Shown piece after piece: positions 39,942 to 49,430 of a stretch of 64,000 nt of DNA (its first letter is position 1; the number at the start of each line of letters is the position of its first letter). This DNA comes from a virus. The DNA is taken from IMG/VR virus record IMGVR_UViG_3300030294_000005, positions 172,185-236,184 of that record, one strand, 5' to 3'. The notes below the pieces were generated by a model that was not told the DNA's origin, made no database searches, and worked only from the letters and a program-made list of their open reading frames with translations. The position numbers were made by a program, and so were the translations under genes.

Positions 39942-41288
39942 TTATTTAGATTTATACATTTTTATTTGAAAATTATTATTAATTTTATCTATTGGTTTAA
40001 ATGTTTCAGTTCCTATAGTTGTTGATGTAATTAAATCACTAATACTATTAAATCCATATAACTCTATATCAGCTTTATTAGGAAGTGATCCTCCTGATAA
40101 TGTTAATGGAAAGTAATTATTATTACTATAATATGCTGATTTAATACTATAGTAATTATTATATTGATATATTAAATATTTTATAATAATATTATTTAAT
40201 ATATCCCATGCAGAGGTTACATTGCTTAAACTAGGTATTATAAATAAAGTTAATTGATTTCCTCCAACAGTTACACTATTACCACATTGCCCATAACTAT
40301 TATCTCCTACTGTTTTTACTGTACCATCATTTAATAAGAATACTGTATATCCACTTCCACATGTTATCTGTTTTACATTACTAAGACTTGGTATTACATA
40401 TAAAGTTAATTGATTAGTAGGAGTTATAGATCCAGTACCACATTGTCCAGTACCATTATTTCCTACTGTTCTTACTGTACCATCATTTAATAAAAACACT
40501 GAATGATTAGTACCACATGCTATTGATTTTACATTAGTTAGACTTGGTATTGTAAATAAAGTTAATTGTGAAGAGGTAATAGTTCCAGTACCACATTGTC
40601 CACTACTATTCAGTCCTATTGTTTTTACAGTACCGTCATTTAATAAAAATACTGTATGACTATCTCCACATATTACTTGTTTTACATTACTTAATCCAGG
40701 TATAGTATATAAAGTTAATTGTGGAGAGGTAGTATTACCAGTTCCACATTGTCCATAATCATTCCTTCCTACTGCTTTTACAGTACCATCATTTAATAAA
40801 AATACTGTATGACTATTACCACATGCTACTTGCTTAATATTAGTTAAACTAGGTATAGTATATAGAGTTAATTGTGGTGTGGTTTTAGTACCAGTACCAC
40901 ATTGCCCATTATCATTAGATCCTATTGTTTTTACAGTACCATCATTTAATAAAAATACTGTATGCATATATCCACATATTACTTGTTTTACATTACTTAA
41001 TCCAGGTATAGTATATAGGGTTAATTGTGGAGAGGTAATATTACCAGTTCCACATTGACCATTACGATTATCACCTACTGCTTTTACTGTACCATCATTT
41101 AATAAAAATACTGTATGTACAGCACCACATGATATTTGTTTTACGTTAGTTAAATTTAGTATATTATATAAAGTTAATTGATTACTAGGAGTTATAGATC
41201 CAGTACCACATTGCCCATAACTATTAAACCCTATAGTTCTTACTGTATTATCATTTAATAAAAATGCTGAATGAATATTTAAACCCAT
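39942..41288 (-). CDS. RCC1-type seven-bladed beta-propeller protein, probable receptor-binding tail protein
   Basis: Residues 1-365 hold seven repeats of about 51 residues, each with H-T-V-F-L-L-N-D-G-T-V-K, then a GxNxxGQCGTG loop, then QLTLYxIPxLxNVKQ; this is the RCC1/BLIP-II propeller repeat, and seven is a full propeller. The last about 75 residues are the same domain as in the neighbouring 230-aa protein. RCC1 propellers are mainly eukaryotic or bacterial surface modules and are rare as phage virion parts. Between terminase and tail genes, a host-surface binding role is the best inference. The first repeat begins at residue 3, so there is no signal peptide. Confidence 0.85.
   Translation of the reverse strand: MGLNIHSAFLLNDNTVRTIGFNSYGQCGTGSITPSNQLTLYNILNLTNVKQISCGAVHTVFLLNDGTVKAVGDNRNGQCGTGNITSPQLTLYTIPGLSNVKQVICGYMHTVFLLNDGTVKTIGSNDNGQCGTGTKTTPQLTLYTIPSLTNIKQVACGNSHTVFLLNDGTVKAVGRNDYGQCGTGNTTSPQLTLYTIPGLSNVKQVICGDSHTVFLLNDGTVKTIGLNSSGQCGTGTITSSQLTLFTIPSLTNVKSIACGTNHSVFLLNDGTVRTVGNNGTGQCGTGSITPTNQLTLYVIPSLSNVKQITCGSGYTVFLLNDGTVKTVGDNSYGQCGNSVTVGGNQLTLFIIPSLSNVTSAWDILNNIIIKYLIYQYNNYYSIKSAYYSNNNYFPLTLSGGSLPNKADIELYGFNSISDLITSTTIGTETFKPIDKINNNFQIKMYKSK
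40210..41285. repeat. seven degenerate tandem DNA repeats coding RCC1 blades
   Basis: A unit of roughly 150 bases recurs seven times, with blocks such as CCACATTG(T/C)CC and ATCATTTAATAA nearly unchanged between units. Confidence 0.8.
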
Positions 41289-41304
41289 AATTAATCATCT
41301 CCAA

Positions 41305-43437
41305 TTATTTATAAAAATCATCAAATATACTATTTGGTATTTTATATTGTACTGTTGCTGACACATTTGGATCATTAAATTTTTTCTTATATGTTTCCCT
41401 TCCTAATCTAGTAGATAATAAAGCTTCCATAGCTTTTTCATCATCTTCATATTCACGTTTCATCCAATCTTCATACATCATAGATTTATCTGATTTTAGA
41501 AATTCTAACTGTTCTTTTACTTCAGCTGGAGATTCATCATCCATTACTGATATATCTTCCATTATATTACTATATTGATCTTCTAATGATTCATAACTTT
41601 CATCTATATCTTCATCTGTTTTTATTGAGGCTTTTTGAAGTCCCCAACGTTCCATAACTTCTTTACCTTCATACCAAATATATAGTGCCATTAAATATGC
41701 AAATATTTGATCATCATGTCCAGTAGACACATGCTCTATTCTACCATTTCTTTTTACTTCTAAAGTTTCTAATTCTTGAAATATTATTGGAGATATAAAT
41801 TTATCTTTATGATATTCCATTCTTTCTCTTAGAATCTGCATAAGTAAATCTCTTACGCCCTTAGTAGAATCTAGTCCGTATATTTTTGTCTTTTGAGTTT
41901 TTCTTATAGTGTTGGCTCCTACTGTTCTTTCTTCTATAACTTTATCTTTTATTTCAAAAAATAAATTTTTCTTAATTGATGTAGTTATTAGTTTAGATAA
42001 AACAGATGAACCAAACCCACCATTACGTTCTATATTTACTATAGCATTTTGTAGATGGTTGGTTACTAATTGATATATAACTTTAGCTAAATCAACCGTA
42101 CTTATAAAATTACAATTAAGATCTGCAACAACTGCAGTAGTTCTAGAATCTAATACTGATATAGCTGATGAATCTCGGTTAAACCCTCCAGATACATCGA
42201 CACCTATTAATGGTGGATATCTTTTTATATCTCTTATCTCTTCATAAATATTAAATACATATTTATTTAAGAACATAATTTGACTTATAGGTTCTTTAAT
42301 TAATGCTTTTACAACATCTAAATCTTCTTTTCTGAATGGAGAATTGTTAGCAGTTTTAGCCCATTCAAGAAGTACCTCTCTTCTAATCTCTGGCCATTTT
42401 CTCTGCATATCTATAACCATTGATTTAAACCAATCTTCACCTAATCCTAATTGTTGATATGAATATTTTATATATACAAATGAAGAATTTGTATTTGCCG
42501 CAATTAATTCTTGTAATTTATCATATTCTAAGTCATACCATAATTCAGAAAATTGAGAAGCATCTTCCTTCATTTGATATGCAAATGTACCTTCATCTGT
42601 TGTTAAATCACCTGGAGTTGTAGTAATAAGAATACCATATGGTGCTCCATTTCGTTTAGCATTCATAGATGCTGTCTTAAATGCAGGAACAGCTGCTAGA
42701 TATAATGTTTCATTGAATGGTACAAATGCCCACTCTTCTAAATGTACTCTTGCTATAGACATACCTCTACCTAGTCCATTAGCAGATACTTTATTTCTTG
42801 CTGCTGGTAACGTTTTAATTCTGTTACCATTTAATGAATGTTGTAAAGACTCTACAGTATTAGTAGCTCTTACTTTTTTACCATCTCTACCATAAGTTTC
42901 TGCCATTTGTAAATAAGTAGGTAGAGCATCTCTATAATCTTTCAATCTTTGTAGATTTAGTTTTGAGTCATCATGTTTCTTATTAATCATTATACTTTCG
43001 CTATTTACACTACCGAAATTATATTCCCATAATAAACGTGCAATAACAGCAACAGTTTTACCCTGCTGCCTTGGTATCTCATAGAATATATTCATATTCA
43101 TAGCTACACAGAAATTAAATGCTAAGTTACCACGATGCATTTTATATTGAACGCCTGATCCTTTTATTCCACCTTGATCTGGTATTCTTATAACTTCTCT
43201 TAGAAAGTACCAATAATTATTTATAACTTCTCTCATTATCTTTGATTTCATAAATTCATTTAATCTAGGATCTCTAGGATCTACTCCTGCTAAATCTGGA
43301 TCTATTAATACTAAAAAGAATCTATTATTCTTTACTTTTTTAGCTTTAAGAAAATTATGCATATCTAGAAATGAGCTATTTGAAGTACTCATTTGATAGT
43401 ATATCTTTTTTGGATAGACCATACTATTATCTATCAT
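41305..43437 (-). CDS. terL: terminase large subunit
   Basis: An N-terminal ATPase has Walker A at 122-128 (PRQQGKT) after FYEI, a Walker B-like VHLEEWAFVP near residue 240 and a coupling motif in ILITTTPGD. The C-terminal RNase H-like nuclease has PLIGVDVSGGFNRDSSAI (first Asp), VNIERNGGFG, and GHDDQIFAYLMALYIWYEG. Length 710 aa is within range for jumbo phages. It cuts the concatemer and drives DNA into the capsid through the portal. The promoter AACATATAAATA sits about 21 bases upstream, ahead of AGGAGGTG. The small subunit is not recognised in this window. Confidence 0.92.
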   Translation of the reverse strand: MIDNSMVYPKKIYYQMSTSNSSFLDMHNFLKAKKVKNNRFFLVLIDPDLAGVDPRDPRLNEFMKSKIMREVINNYWYFLREVIRIPDQGGIKGSGVQYKMHRGNLAFNFCVAMNMNIFYEIPRQQGKTVAVIARLLWEYNFGSVNSESIMINKKHDDSKLNLQRLKDYRDALPTYLQMAETYGRDGKKVRATNTVESLQHSLNGNRIKTLPAARNKVSANGLGRGMSIARVHLEEWAFVPFNETLYLAAVPAFKTASMNAKRNGAPYGILITTTPGDLTTDEGTFAYQMKEDASQFSELWYDLEYDKLQELIAANTNSSFVYIKYSYQQLGLGEDWFKSMVIDMQRKWPEIRREVLLEWAKTANNSPFRKEDLDVVKALIKEPISQIMFLNKYVFNIYEEIRDIKRYPPLIGVDVSGGFNRDSSAISVLDSRTTAVVADLNCNFISTVDLAKVIYQLVTNHLQNAIVNIERNGGFGSSVLSKLITTSIKKNLFFEIKDKVIEERTVGANTIRKTQKTKIYGLDSTKGVRDLLMQILRERMEYHKDKFISPIIFQELETLEVKRNGRIEHVSTGHDDQIFAYLMALYIWYEGKEVMERWGLQKASIKTDEDIDESYESLEDQYSNIMEDISVMDDESPAEVKEQLEFLKSDKSMMYEDWMKREYEDDEKAMEALLSTRLGRETYKKKFNDPNVSATVQYKIPNSIFDDFYK

Positions 43438-43457
43438 ATTAAACTCACCTCCTATAT

Positions 43458-43469
43458 TATTTATATGTT
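43458..43469 (-). promoter_or_regulatory. late-type promoter AACA-N6-TA for terminase
   Basis: Minus strand reads AACATATAAATA, with ATATAGGAGG directly downstream. Confidence 0.65.
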
Positions 43470-43527
43470 TAAGCTAATAAAAGAGATGAATACAATTAAA
43501 TAATATATATTTATAATTTTAACAAAA

Positions 43528-43672
43528 TATAGACTATATAGCAATTGCTATATAGTCTATGATAATAATATAATATCGTAAAAATCTACCCCCTGAGTTT
43601 TTTAATAACATTCAAATTTCTAATTTATTAAATATATAATTTATAATAAATAATTTAAATTAATTTTATGTT
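43528..43672 (-). ncRNA. possible short non-coding transcript in a 300-base gene-free region
   Basis: Bases 43438-43737 hold no convincing gene on either strand. On the minus strand a late-type promoter AACATAAAATTA (43661-43672) is followed about 100 bases later by a perfect 32-base palindrome (43528-43559) and then T-rich sequence, the layout of a promoter, short RNA and terminator. The segment between has a CAGGGGG run but no usable start codon after it. This is inference from layout only. Confidence 0.3.
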
Positions 43673-43699
43673 ATGTGGACAATCTATTTTAAATATAAA

Positions 43700-43728
43700 A
43701 AATAAAGACACCTAGAAAACTAGGTGTC
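43700..43728 (-). terminator. Rho-independent terminator (leftward)
   Basis: Stem GACACCTAG (43707-43715) with CTAGGTGTC (43720-43728), loop AAAA; the A-rich left flank gives the minus-strand T-run. Confidence 0.85.
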
Positions 43729-43737
43729 AAAATTCTA

Positions 43738-45351
43738 TTATAATATAAATACATATCCAGTAGTAGTTGCCTTAGGAGCAATATCTATTTCTCCTGAGAA
43801 TGCTATAATAGCAGAATCGCTATTGTTAAGATTAATTTCACCATCAATTGTTTTATATGTCAGTACTGCTGGTTCTATTTCTCCAATACCAATAGTCATA
43901 CTATTTGATATAGTTTTTATATCAGTTTCACTACTAAATTCAGACTTACTATTTTGAGTTATGATATTAGTATTGCCATTGAATGTTAATGATTTATTAT
44001 ATTGTACTAATATTTCACCACTAAATTCAGACTTACTATTTTGAGTTATGATATTAATATTGCCATTGAATGTTAATGATTTATTATATTGTACTAATAT
44101 TTCACCAGCATATGGAACCTCTCTACTTTCAGGAGGAATATTAATTTCTCCATTATAATTTAATGAACTATTATATTCTACTAGTATTTCTCCACTAAAT
44201 TCAGATTGATTATTTTGGTTGATTATATTAATTTTTCCATTATAATCTAATGAATCATTAAGTTGTACTAATATTTCTCCACTAAATTCAGATTTACTAT
44301 TTTGGGTTATAATATTAATTTCATCATGATGCCCTAATGAACTAGTTCTCTGTACTATTATATCTGCATTATATTCTATTTGTCTATTTTCATTAATTAC
44401 ATTTATCTCACCAGCATATTTTGTATTACTACGTACACTTGGTAAAATATCATTAAGTACTGAACTTATTAAACCATCATGAACAGGAACGTATATTTCT
44501 CCATTATAATTAATATTCTGACTACATTGTATATTTATTTCTCCACCGTATGAAATTTGTCTATTTTGATTAATTATATTAATCTCACCAGGAGAGTACA
44601 AGTTTCTAGTGCCACTTTCTACAAATATTTCTCCATTAAATTCTTTATTTCTTATACAGATAGGATATATTTCACCATATACTTCATTAATTCCTACATT
44701 CTGATTATCTATATAATAATTTACTTCAATATATGGAGCATCAATTCCTTCTTTACTAGTAAAAATTACAGGTTCAGAATTAACAGAAGATATTGTATAA
44801 GCTCTATCAACTAATTTAGAATTGGTATACCAGTCTATAACACCACTACTTACATCTTTAGTTGAATATCCAGAGACGTTATCTAATTGCTGCGTAAATA
44901 ACTTTTCACCAATACTAGGTGCATTTAGATATGTCAATCCTATTTCAAAATAATCATCAGTTGTTCTATATAAATCAATACTATTTTGATTGGTATAATT
45001 CTGTTTAAATATATTAAAGTTAGCTGATTCTATAACAGAATTTGCTGGAAGATCTTTTAATGAGAATGACATATATGCTGCATACCTATTACTATTTACT
45101 ATTAAAGGTTGTGCCTTACCAAAATTTAATACTGGATTATTAGAATCCGTATATGAATCTTTAGTTGGATATATTTTTTTTGTATATATAGTTGGAAGAG
45201 CTATACTAATTCTTGCCGTACCTACATTAGATGGTCTAATATATACATCTCCAGAGTAACTTTCATTTGAATAAATACTTGGTAATATTTCTCCATTCAT
45301 TGCTTCAATCATAGCTCTAATGTCTATTCTTATTAATGCTGAATTACTCAA
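43738..45351 (-). CDS. putative tail fibre/adhesin with DNRLRE-type domain and beta repeats
   Basis: The start is TTG 45351 behind GGAGAGGTG. Residues about 50-215 resemble a DNRLRE/CBM96 domain (KIYPTKDSYTDSNNPVLNFG, then SLKDLPANSVIESANF). From about 225 to the end come short beta repeats of roughly 29-36 residues with NGEINI, SGEILV and ITQNSKSEF blocks, likely a beta-solenoid or fibre shaft. Two of the repeats are almost identical at DNA level (87-base tandem copies at 43934-44107). Virion-attached host-binding protein is the best reading; the last gene of the fibre operon before the terminator. Confidence 0.6.
   Translation of the reverse strand: MSNSALIRIDIRAMIEAMNGEILPSIYSNESYSGDVYIRPSNVGTARISIALPTIYTKKIYPTKDSYTDSNNPVLNFGKAQPLIVNSNRYAAYMSFSLKDLPANSVIESANFNIFKQNYTNQNSIDLYRTTDDYFEIGLTYLNAPSIGEKLFTQQLDNVSGYSTKDVSSGVIDWYTNSKLVDRAYTISSVNSEPVIFTSKEGIDAPYIEVNYYIDNQNVGINEVYGEIYPICIRNKEFNGEIFVESGTRNLYSPGEINIINQNRQISYGGEINIQCSQNINYNGEIYVPVHDGLISSVLNDILPSVRSNTKYAGEINVINENRQIEYNADIIVQRTSSLGHHDEINIITQNSKSEFSGEILVQLNDSLDYNGKINIINQNNQSEFSGEILVEYNSSLNYNGEINIPPESREVPYAGEILVQYNKSLTFNGNINIITQNSKSEFSGEILVQYNKSLTFNGNTNIITQNSKSEFSSETDIKTISNSMTIGIGEIEPAVLTYKTIDGEINLNNSDSAIIAFSGEIDIAPKATTTGYVFIL
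43934..44107. repeat. 87-base direct tandem repeat, two copies
   Basis: Copies 43934-44020 and 44021-44107 differ at about one base and keep the reading frame (29 codons each), a recent duplication in the fibre gene. Confidence 0.8.
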
Positions 45352-45391
45352 TTTATTTCACCTCTCCATTGTATTGGAATTTTTATTAGCA

Positions 45392-47215
45392 TTATTCCAC
45401 TGTTATTTTTAATAGGGTTTCACCTGTTTTTTGAACATGCCTATCCAGATCTATTCTTATATAGAAATTGTATTGATCTTTATTATTTAACGTATATGGA
45501 ATTACTATTTGTTTAGCTTTATTAAATGGTGTTAATGATGGACTTATGTTCATATCAATACCATCATAAACAGTATCTTCTGAAACTTTTAATGTTACAT
45601 TACCAATTGCATCACCAGTATGATTCTCTAATACAACAAGTTTTGGAGTTGTTATACTACCAGCTATATATTTACCTAATTCAATATATTTTAGCAAATT
45701 CCCTGTATCTGTAGTATAATAATTACCATTTTCATCTTTAAATAATAATCCTTTATAAGTACCAAGTACAGTAGAAGTTATAACTAATTTGCCTTGATAT
45801 TGATCCACAACTTCCAGTTTTATCTCATTGTTGAGGCCATATTTTAAATCAGAACTGTTCCAAGAGAAATATATTACTCTAGGGCAGGCTTGATAATCTG
45901 TATATCCAGTTGCTGGATATTTTTGAATACCATTTATAAATATTCTGTATGCTAATGCATCATTATTAGAATCATTTATTACTGCTTGTAATGAAAAATC
46001 TCCACATACATAACTTGTTTGAATAGGAGCAGAGTTTACAAATTGTAAATTTACAACATTACTATCTCTTAAAGCTCCTCTTTGATCTCGTGTTTGAATC
46101 TTTATAGCATTATTCCCTAATTTAAAATTACTATTAGTATAAGAATGAGATATATTTGTTTTATTACTTACAGTAATCCAACCTGTAGCAGGAGTATTCT
46201 GTATATAATCTGTATCACTATCAGCTTTAATCATAACCTTATAATCTATTGTATCTCCCTCATTATCATGCAAATATGCAGTTAATGTTGTTCCTTCACT
46301 ATGAATTTGTGATAACGATAATGCTAAAGTATCAATGATTGCTGCTTCATTCGCTGCAAAGACACCTGTTATTTTTGATATTAATATACCATCAATAGTA
46401 TTATTACTATCTAGATATACTTTAATAAATAATCTTTCTTCAAAAGCACTTGTATGAAATTTTACATATTCATTAACAGTCAAAGCCTCTACTTGAGCTT
46501 CAGTCATCTTAAAATCAGATGACCAACTTGTACCATTATATCCTACAAACGTTATTCCATCTTTTGAAATTTGAACTGTTTTAGTAGAATGAACATTTGC
46601 ATTTATAGTTAAAGTATTAGCTACATCATCAATTGTAAATGAGTTTATTAAATCATACTTAGTTTTATCCACAGCAAATGAATATTCTAAATAATCAGTT
46701 AAATCAACAGGAGTAAGAGTTGCTACAACTATACTTTTTGCAACAGTACCATCAGTACTACCATCAATTGTAATAGTTGATAATTTAGCTTTTCCTAAAG
46801 TAGGTAATTCAGTTAATACTTCTGCTGTACTTGATCCTGGAGCTAAATTAATTCCTACTCCAGTTGTTATTACAGCATTGTTTACTATAGTAGATGTATC
46901 GTATTCCATTCTTCTAATTATAGTAAATAGATCTCTATCCTCATAATACATAGGATATGTCCAATTTACTACACCAGCTGCAGAATCAGTTAATACTATT
47001 TTTATAGTTCCACCAGCTGATAAAACTATATCTTGACTTACTGAATATGGTGTAGCAGTTAAACTATTTTCATTTAATAATACACTATCTAAATATATTT
47101 GGTATTTTGTAGTTAAACTTGTAGAACTATTGACATTAAACATAAATCTTATTGTTGATCCACCAACTCCAACATACGTTTTAGATAAGAATATATTTGA
47201 TAAACTTGCTGCCAT
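45392..47215 (-). CDS. putative virion fibre protein with Ig-like domains, 607 aa
   Basis: The protein is Thr/Ser-rich and beta-rich, with repeated Ig/FN3-like sandwich segments (for example SAGGTIKIVLTDSAAGVVNW near 65, and NNAIKIQTRDQRGALRD and NNEIKLEVVDQYQGKL further on). No signal peptide or Cys cluster. It is in the leftward fibre operon. Long beta-sandwich proteins here usually form fibres or baseplate decorations. No specific family is recognised. Confidence 0.6.
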   Translation of the reverse strand: MAASLSNIFLSKTYVGVGGSTIRFMFNVNSSTSLTTKYQIYLDSVLLNENSLTATPYSVSQDIVLSAGGTIKIVLTDSAAGVVNWTYPMYYEDRDLFTIIRRMEYDTSTIVNNAVITTGVGINLAPGSSTAEVLTELPTLGKAKLSTITIDGSTDGTVAKSIVVATLTPVDLTDYLEYSFAVDKTKYDLINSFTIDDVANTLTINANVHSTKTVQISKDGITFVGYNGTSWSSDFKMTEAQVEALTVNEYVKFHTSAFEERLFIKVYLDSNNTIDGILISKITGVFAANEAAIIDTLALSLSQIHSEGTTLTAYLHDNEGDTIDYKVMIKADSDTDYIQNTPATGWITVSNKTNISHSYTNSNFKLGNNAIKIQTRDQRGALRDSNVVNLQFVNSAPIQTSYVCGDFSLQAVINDSNNDALAYRIFINGIQKYPATGYTDYQACPRVIYFSWNSSDLKYGLNNEIKLEVVDQYQGKLVITSTVLGTYKGLLFKDENGNYYTTDTGNLLKYIELGKYIAGSITTPKLVVLENHTGDAIGNVTLKVSEDTVYDGIDMNISPSLTPFNKAKQIVIPYTLNNKDQYNFYIRIDLDRHVQKTGETLLKITVE

Positions 47216-47242
47216 ATTATATCACTCCTTTGTTTACATATT

Positions 47243-47815
47243 TTATACAACTATCCAATTTATAGTAGAAGTTTGTTTATTAGTAAGACTTAGAAATTGT
47301 TTGGTATAAAGTTCATCATTTCTAATAATAAATAAATTACCAGAAGTATCGTTGTCTGAACTTATGCTAATATCTATATTTATTTTTCCATCTAATGGAA
47401 TATGGATTATAATTTTTAAATTAAAGTTATTTAATTTAATTTTATATCCAAAATTATAACTTTTAATAGATGATTGCCCTTGCTCTCTTCCTATTAAAAC
47501 AGTCTCAGCTGATTTATAACTAATGCAATCGTTATAGATATTTCCTGTATCTGTTAATTTAATTTCATTATTATTTTCATCTTTAAACATAAATGATAAC
47601 TTTCTACCACATATATCAAATATACCAGTAGCTACATCATATGTCATTATCATATCCATGCCTATCATACCAAAGCATTTTAATATATCTTTTTTAATAT
47701 CATTAAATTCATTAAATTTATTATCATACTCATAAAAATACTCATCATTATTATATTGTGCAACCCATACGAATAATCTTGAGTCTATTGGTGATTTAGT
47801 TAAAATGTTATCCAT
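47243..47815 (-). CDS. hypothetical virion-associated protein, 190 aa
   Basis: Unrecognised, 27 bases upstream of the Ig-like fibre gene and downstream of a hairpin. It is beta-rich (KIIIHIPLDGKINIDISIS) with a mixed N-terminal half. TAGGAGAGGG precedes its start codon. By position, a small fibre or baseplate component. Confidence 0.55.
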   Translation of the reverse strand: MDNILTKSPIDSRLFVWVAQYNNDEYFYEYDNKFNEFNDIKKDILKCFGMIGMDMIMTYDVATGIFDICGRKLSFMFKDENNNEIKLTDTGNIYNDCISYKSAETVLIGREQGQSSIKSYNFGYKIKLNNFNLKIIIHIPLDGKINIDISISSDNDTSGNLFIIRNDELYTKQFLSLTNKQTSTINWIVV

Positions 47816-47843
47816 GTTATCCCTCTCCTAATATCTTAGTATA

Positions 47844-47881
47844 AAACAAAAACATCTCATATAAATGAGATGCTTTGTTTT
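47844..47881. terminator. terminator between fibre genes
   Basis: Stem CATCTCAT (47853-47860) with ATGAGATG (47865-47872), extended by flanking AAACAAA/TTTGTTT. T-runs are present on both strands, mainly useful to the leftward 340-aa gene. Confidence 0.7.
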
Positions 47882-47895
47882 TTTAATTATAAATT

Positions 47896-48918
47896 TTAGG
47901 TAAAATTATAAGTTATAACTAATTTCCACTGTCTTAAACCTTGAGCAACGCCAGTTGCTGGTGGTCTCATGTAAAAATTCAACTTATCAAAGTTACTATC
48001 ATCAGTTAATAAAGCAGTATTAACTCCACCAAGGATTTCTCCAATAGCAGCTGCACTGTTTATAGCTTTTAATGGTAAATTATATTCAGTTGTAAGATGA
48101 GTAGTTGCATTAGTATCAACACCTAAGTTTGTAAAAGTAGCATCTGATTCATTCTTTATGAATGCCCATTTGTCAGTTACAACATCAGAGGTAATACCAC
48201 CAGTTTCATCTCTTAGATAAATCTTTGCATCTGTAATTTTACTTACAATATCAGTTGCTGGATTACCTACTAGCATTTCAGTCATAATAGCACTGACACC
48301 TGTAGTATTTGGAGTAAACTTAAATATACCTTTTACTAGAAGATCTTTTGATTTAAAAGATAATATAGTATTTCTTACAGTTACACCATCAAATTTTACA
48401 GCTGGTATTACTGTAGCTACCCAACCTGCTGAGAACCCACTATCTAAAGTTAAGGTATCTTTAATAGCAGCAGCTACAAGATCAGTATCAGTATTAACTG
48501 CAAGTGTTACAACATAGTTAACCCCATCTAACTCTATAGAAGTGTCTCCTGCAATAGCACATCCTGATGCAATTTCAAGATCAATAACAGCATTAGTTTT
48601 TCTGTTATTCCATACCATAAATTTAAGTATATCACTTGATTCACCAGATTTTACATTATATCTTACAATCATTTGGACAACAGTACCAGTACCTAGTCCT
48701 GCACCACTTGCTGTAAAAATCGTTCCTGCTGTACTATTCGCTGCACCTACTAAAGTAAAATCAGTAGTTCCAGGTGTAACTATTTTATACTTAGTACCAG
48801 CCACTAAACCTGTAGCTACGATTGAAAGTCCAAATTCAACTGTTTCAGTTGCTCTCCATTTTCTCAATGGTTCTACATTATTTGCATCCATTAATATAAT
48901 TTTTGGTTCTGCACTCAT
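47896..48918 (-). CDS. putative fibre/baseplate protein with YKIxxxGTTDFTLVGA-type module, 340 aa
   Basis: Residues about 38-82 (GTKYKIVTPGTTDFTLVGAA, then AGTIFTASGAGLGTGTV) are a short module that is widespread in phage tail fibres and adhesins. The rest is beta-rich and unrecognised, ending PATGVAQGLRQWKLVITYNF. It is in the leftward fibre operon; ribosome binding site AAAGGAGGA. Confidence 0.6.
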   Translation of the reverse strand: MSAEPKIILMDANNVEPLRKWRATETVEFGLSIVATGLVAGTKYKIVTPGTTDFTLVGAANSTAGTIFTASGAGLGTGTVVQMIVRYNVKSGESSDILKFMVWNNRKTNAVIDLEIASGCAIAGDTSIELDGVNYVVTLAVNTDTDLVAAAIKDTLTLDSGFSAGWVATVIPAVKFDGVTVRNTILSFKSKDLLVKGIFKFTPNTTGVSAIMTEMLVGNPATDIVSKITDAKIYLRDETGGITSDVVTDKWAFIKNESDATFTNLGVDTNATTHLTTEYNLPLKAINSAAAIGEILGGVNTALLTDDSNFDKLNFYMRPPATGVAQGLRQWKLVITYNFT

Positions 48919-48937
48919 ATTATTATTCCTCCTTTTA

Positions 48938-49411
48938 TTATATCATTATTTCAATGTTAAGAGTTAAAGAAGATATATTCACATTATTATTTAGAATATT
49001 TATTCTAAATATATCTTTTATATCTACAATATCATTTGATAACGTATAGGTTTGTTTACTTGGATCATTATTTAAAGTTAATTTTTCAGATAATATGCTA
49101 GTCCAAGTATTTAACAGTCTATCTGATTCACTCGCCTTCTCTACATCAATAATTATATCATCAGTTGTAGCAGCTTTATATATAGCATATATAGATTTTA
49201 TTTTTCCACCATATATAAATTGGCATTCATAATCTTGTACCCCTTGTCCTACATCTTTAAGAACAAAGTATATAACTTTAGATGCTACAGTATCTATTTT
49301 ATCTTTTATGCTTATAATTTCTGTGCCATCATATGATACATTTTTAGCATCCATTAATTTAAATTTACCATTATTCTTTTGAATTATTTTTGAAATTACT
49401 GGTATAGCCAA
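48938..49411 (-). CDS. fibre-operon protein, 157 aa, paralogous N-terminus
   Basis: The start is TTG 49411 with TAGGAGGTG upstream. The first about 40 residues (MAIPVISKIIQKNNGKFKLM, then DAKNVSYDGTE) are nearly identical to the N-terminus of the 72-aa protein at 50945, so this is a repeated attachment or adaptor module carrying different ends. The C-terminal part is a separate beta domain. Probably a virion structural protein. Confidence 0.6.
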   Translation of the reverse strand: MAIPVISKIIQKNNGKFKLMDAKNVSYDGTEIISIKDKIDTVASKVIYFVLKDVGQGVQDYECQFIYGGKIKSIYAIYKAATTDDIIIDVEKASESDRLLNTWTSILSEKLTLNNDPSKQTYTLSNDIVDIKDIFRINILNNNVNISSLTLNIEIMI

Positions 49412-49430
49412 TTAAATACACCTCCTATTA

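Noticed and set aside
40210-41285. CRISPR-like regular repeats
   Set aside because: The repeats are in frame and encode RCC1 blades; unit length and lack of conserved palindromic repeats exclude a CRISPR array.
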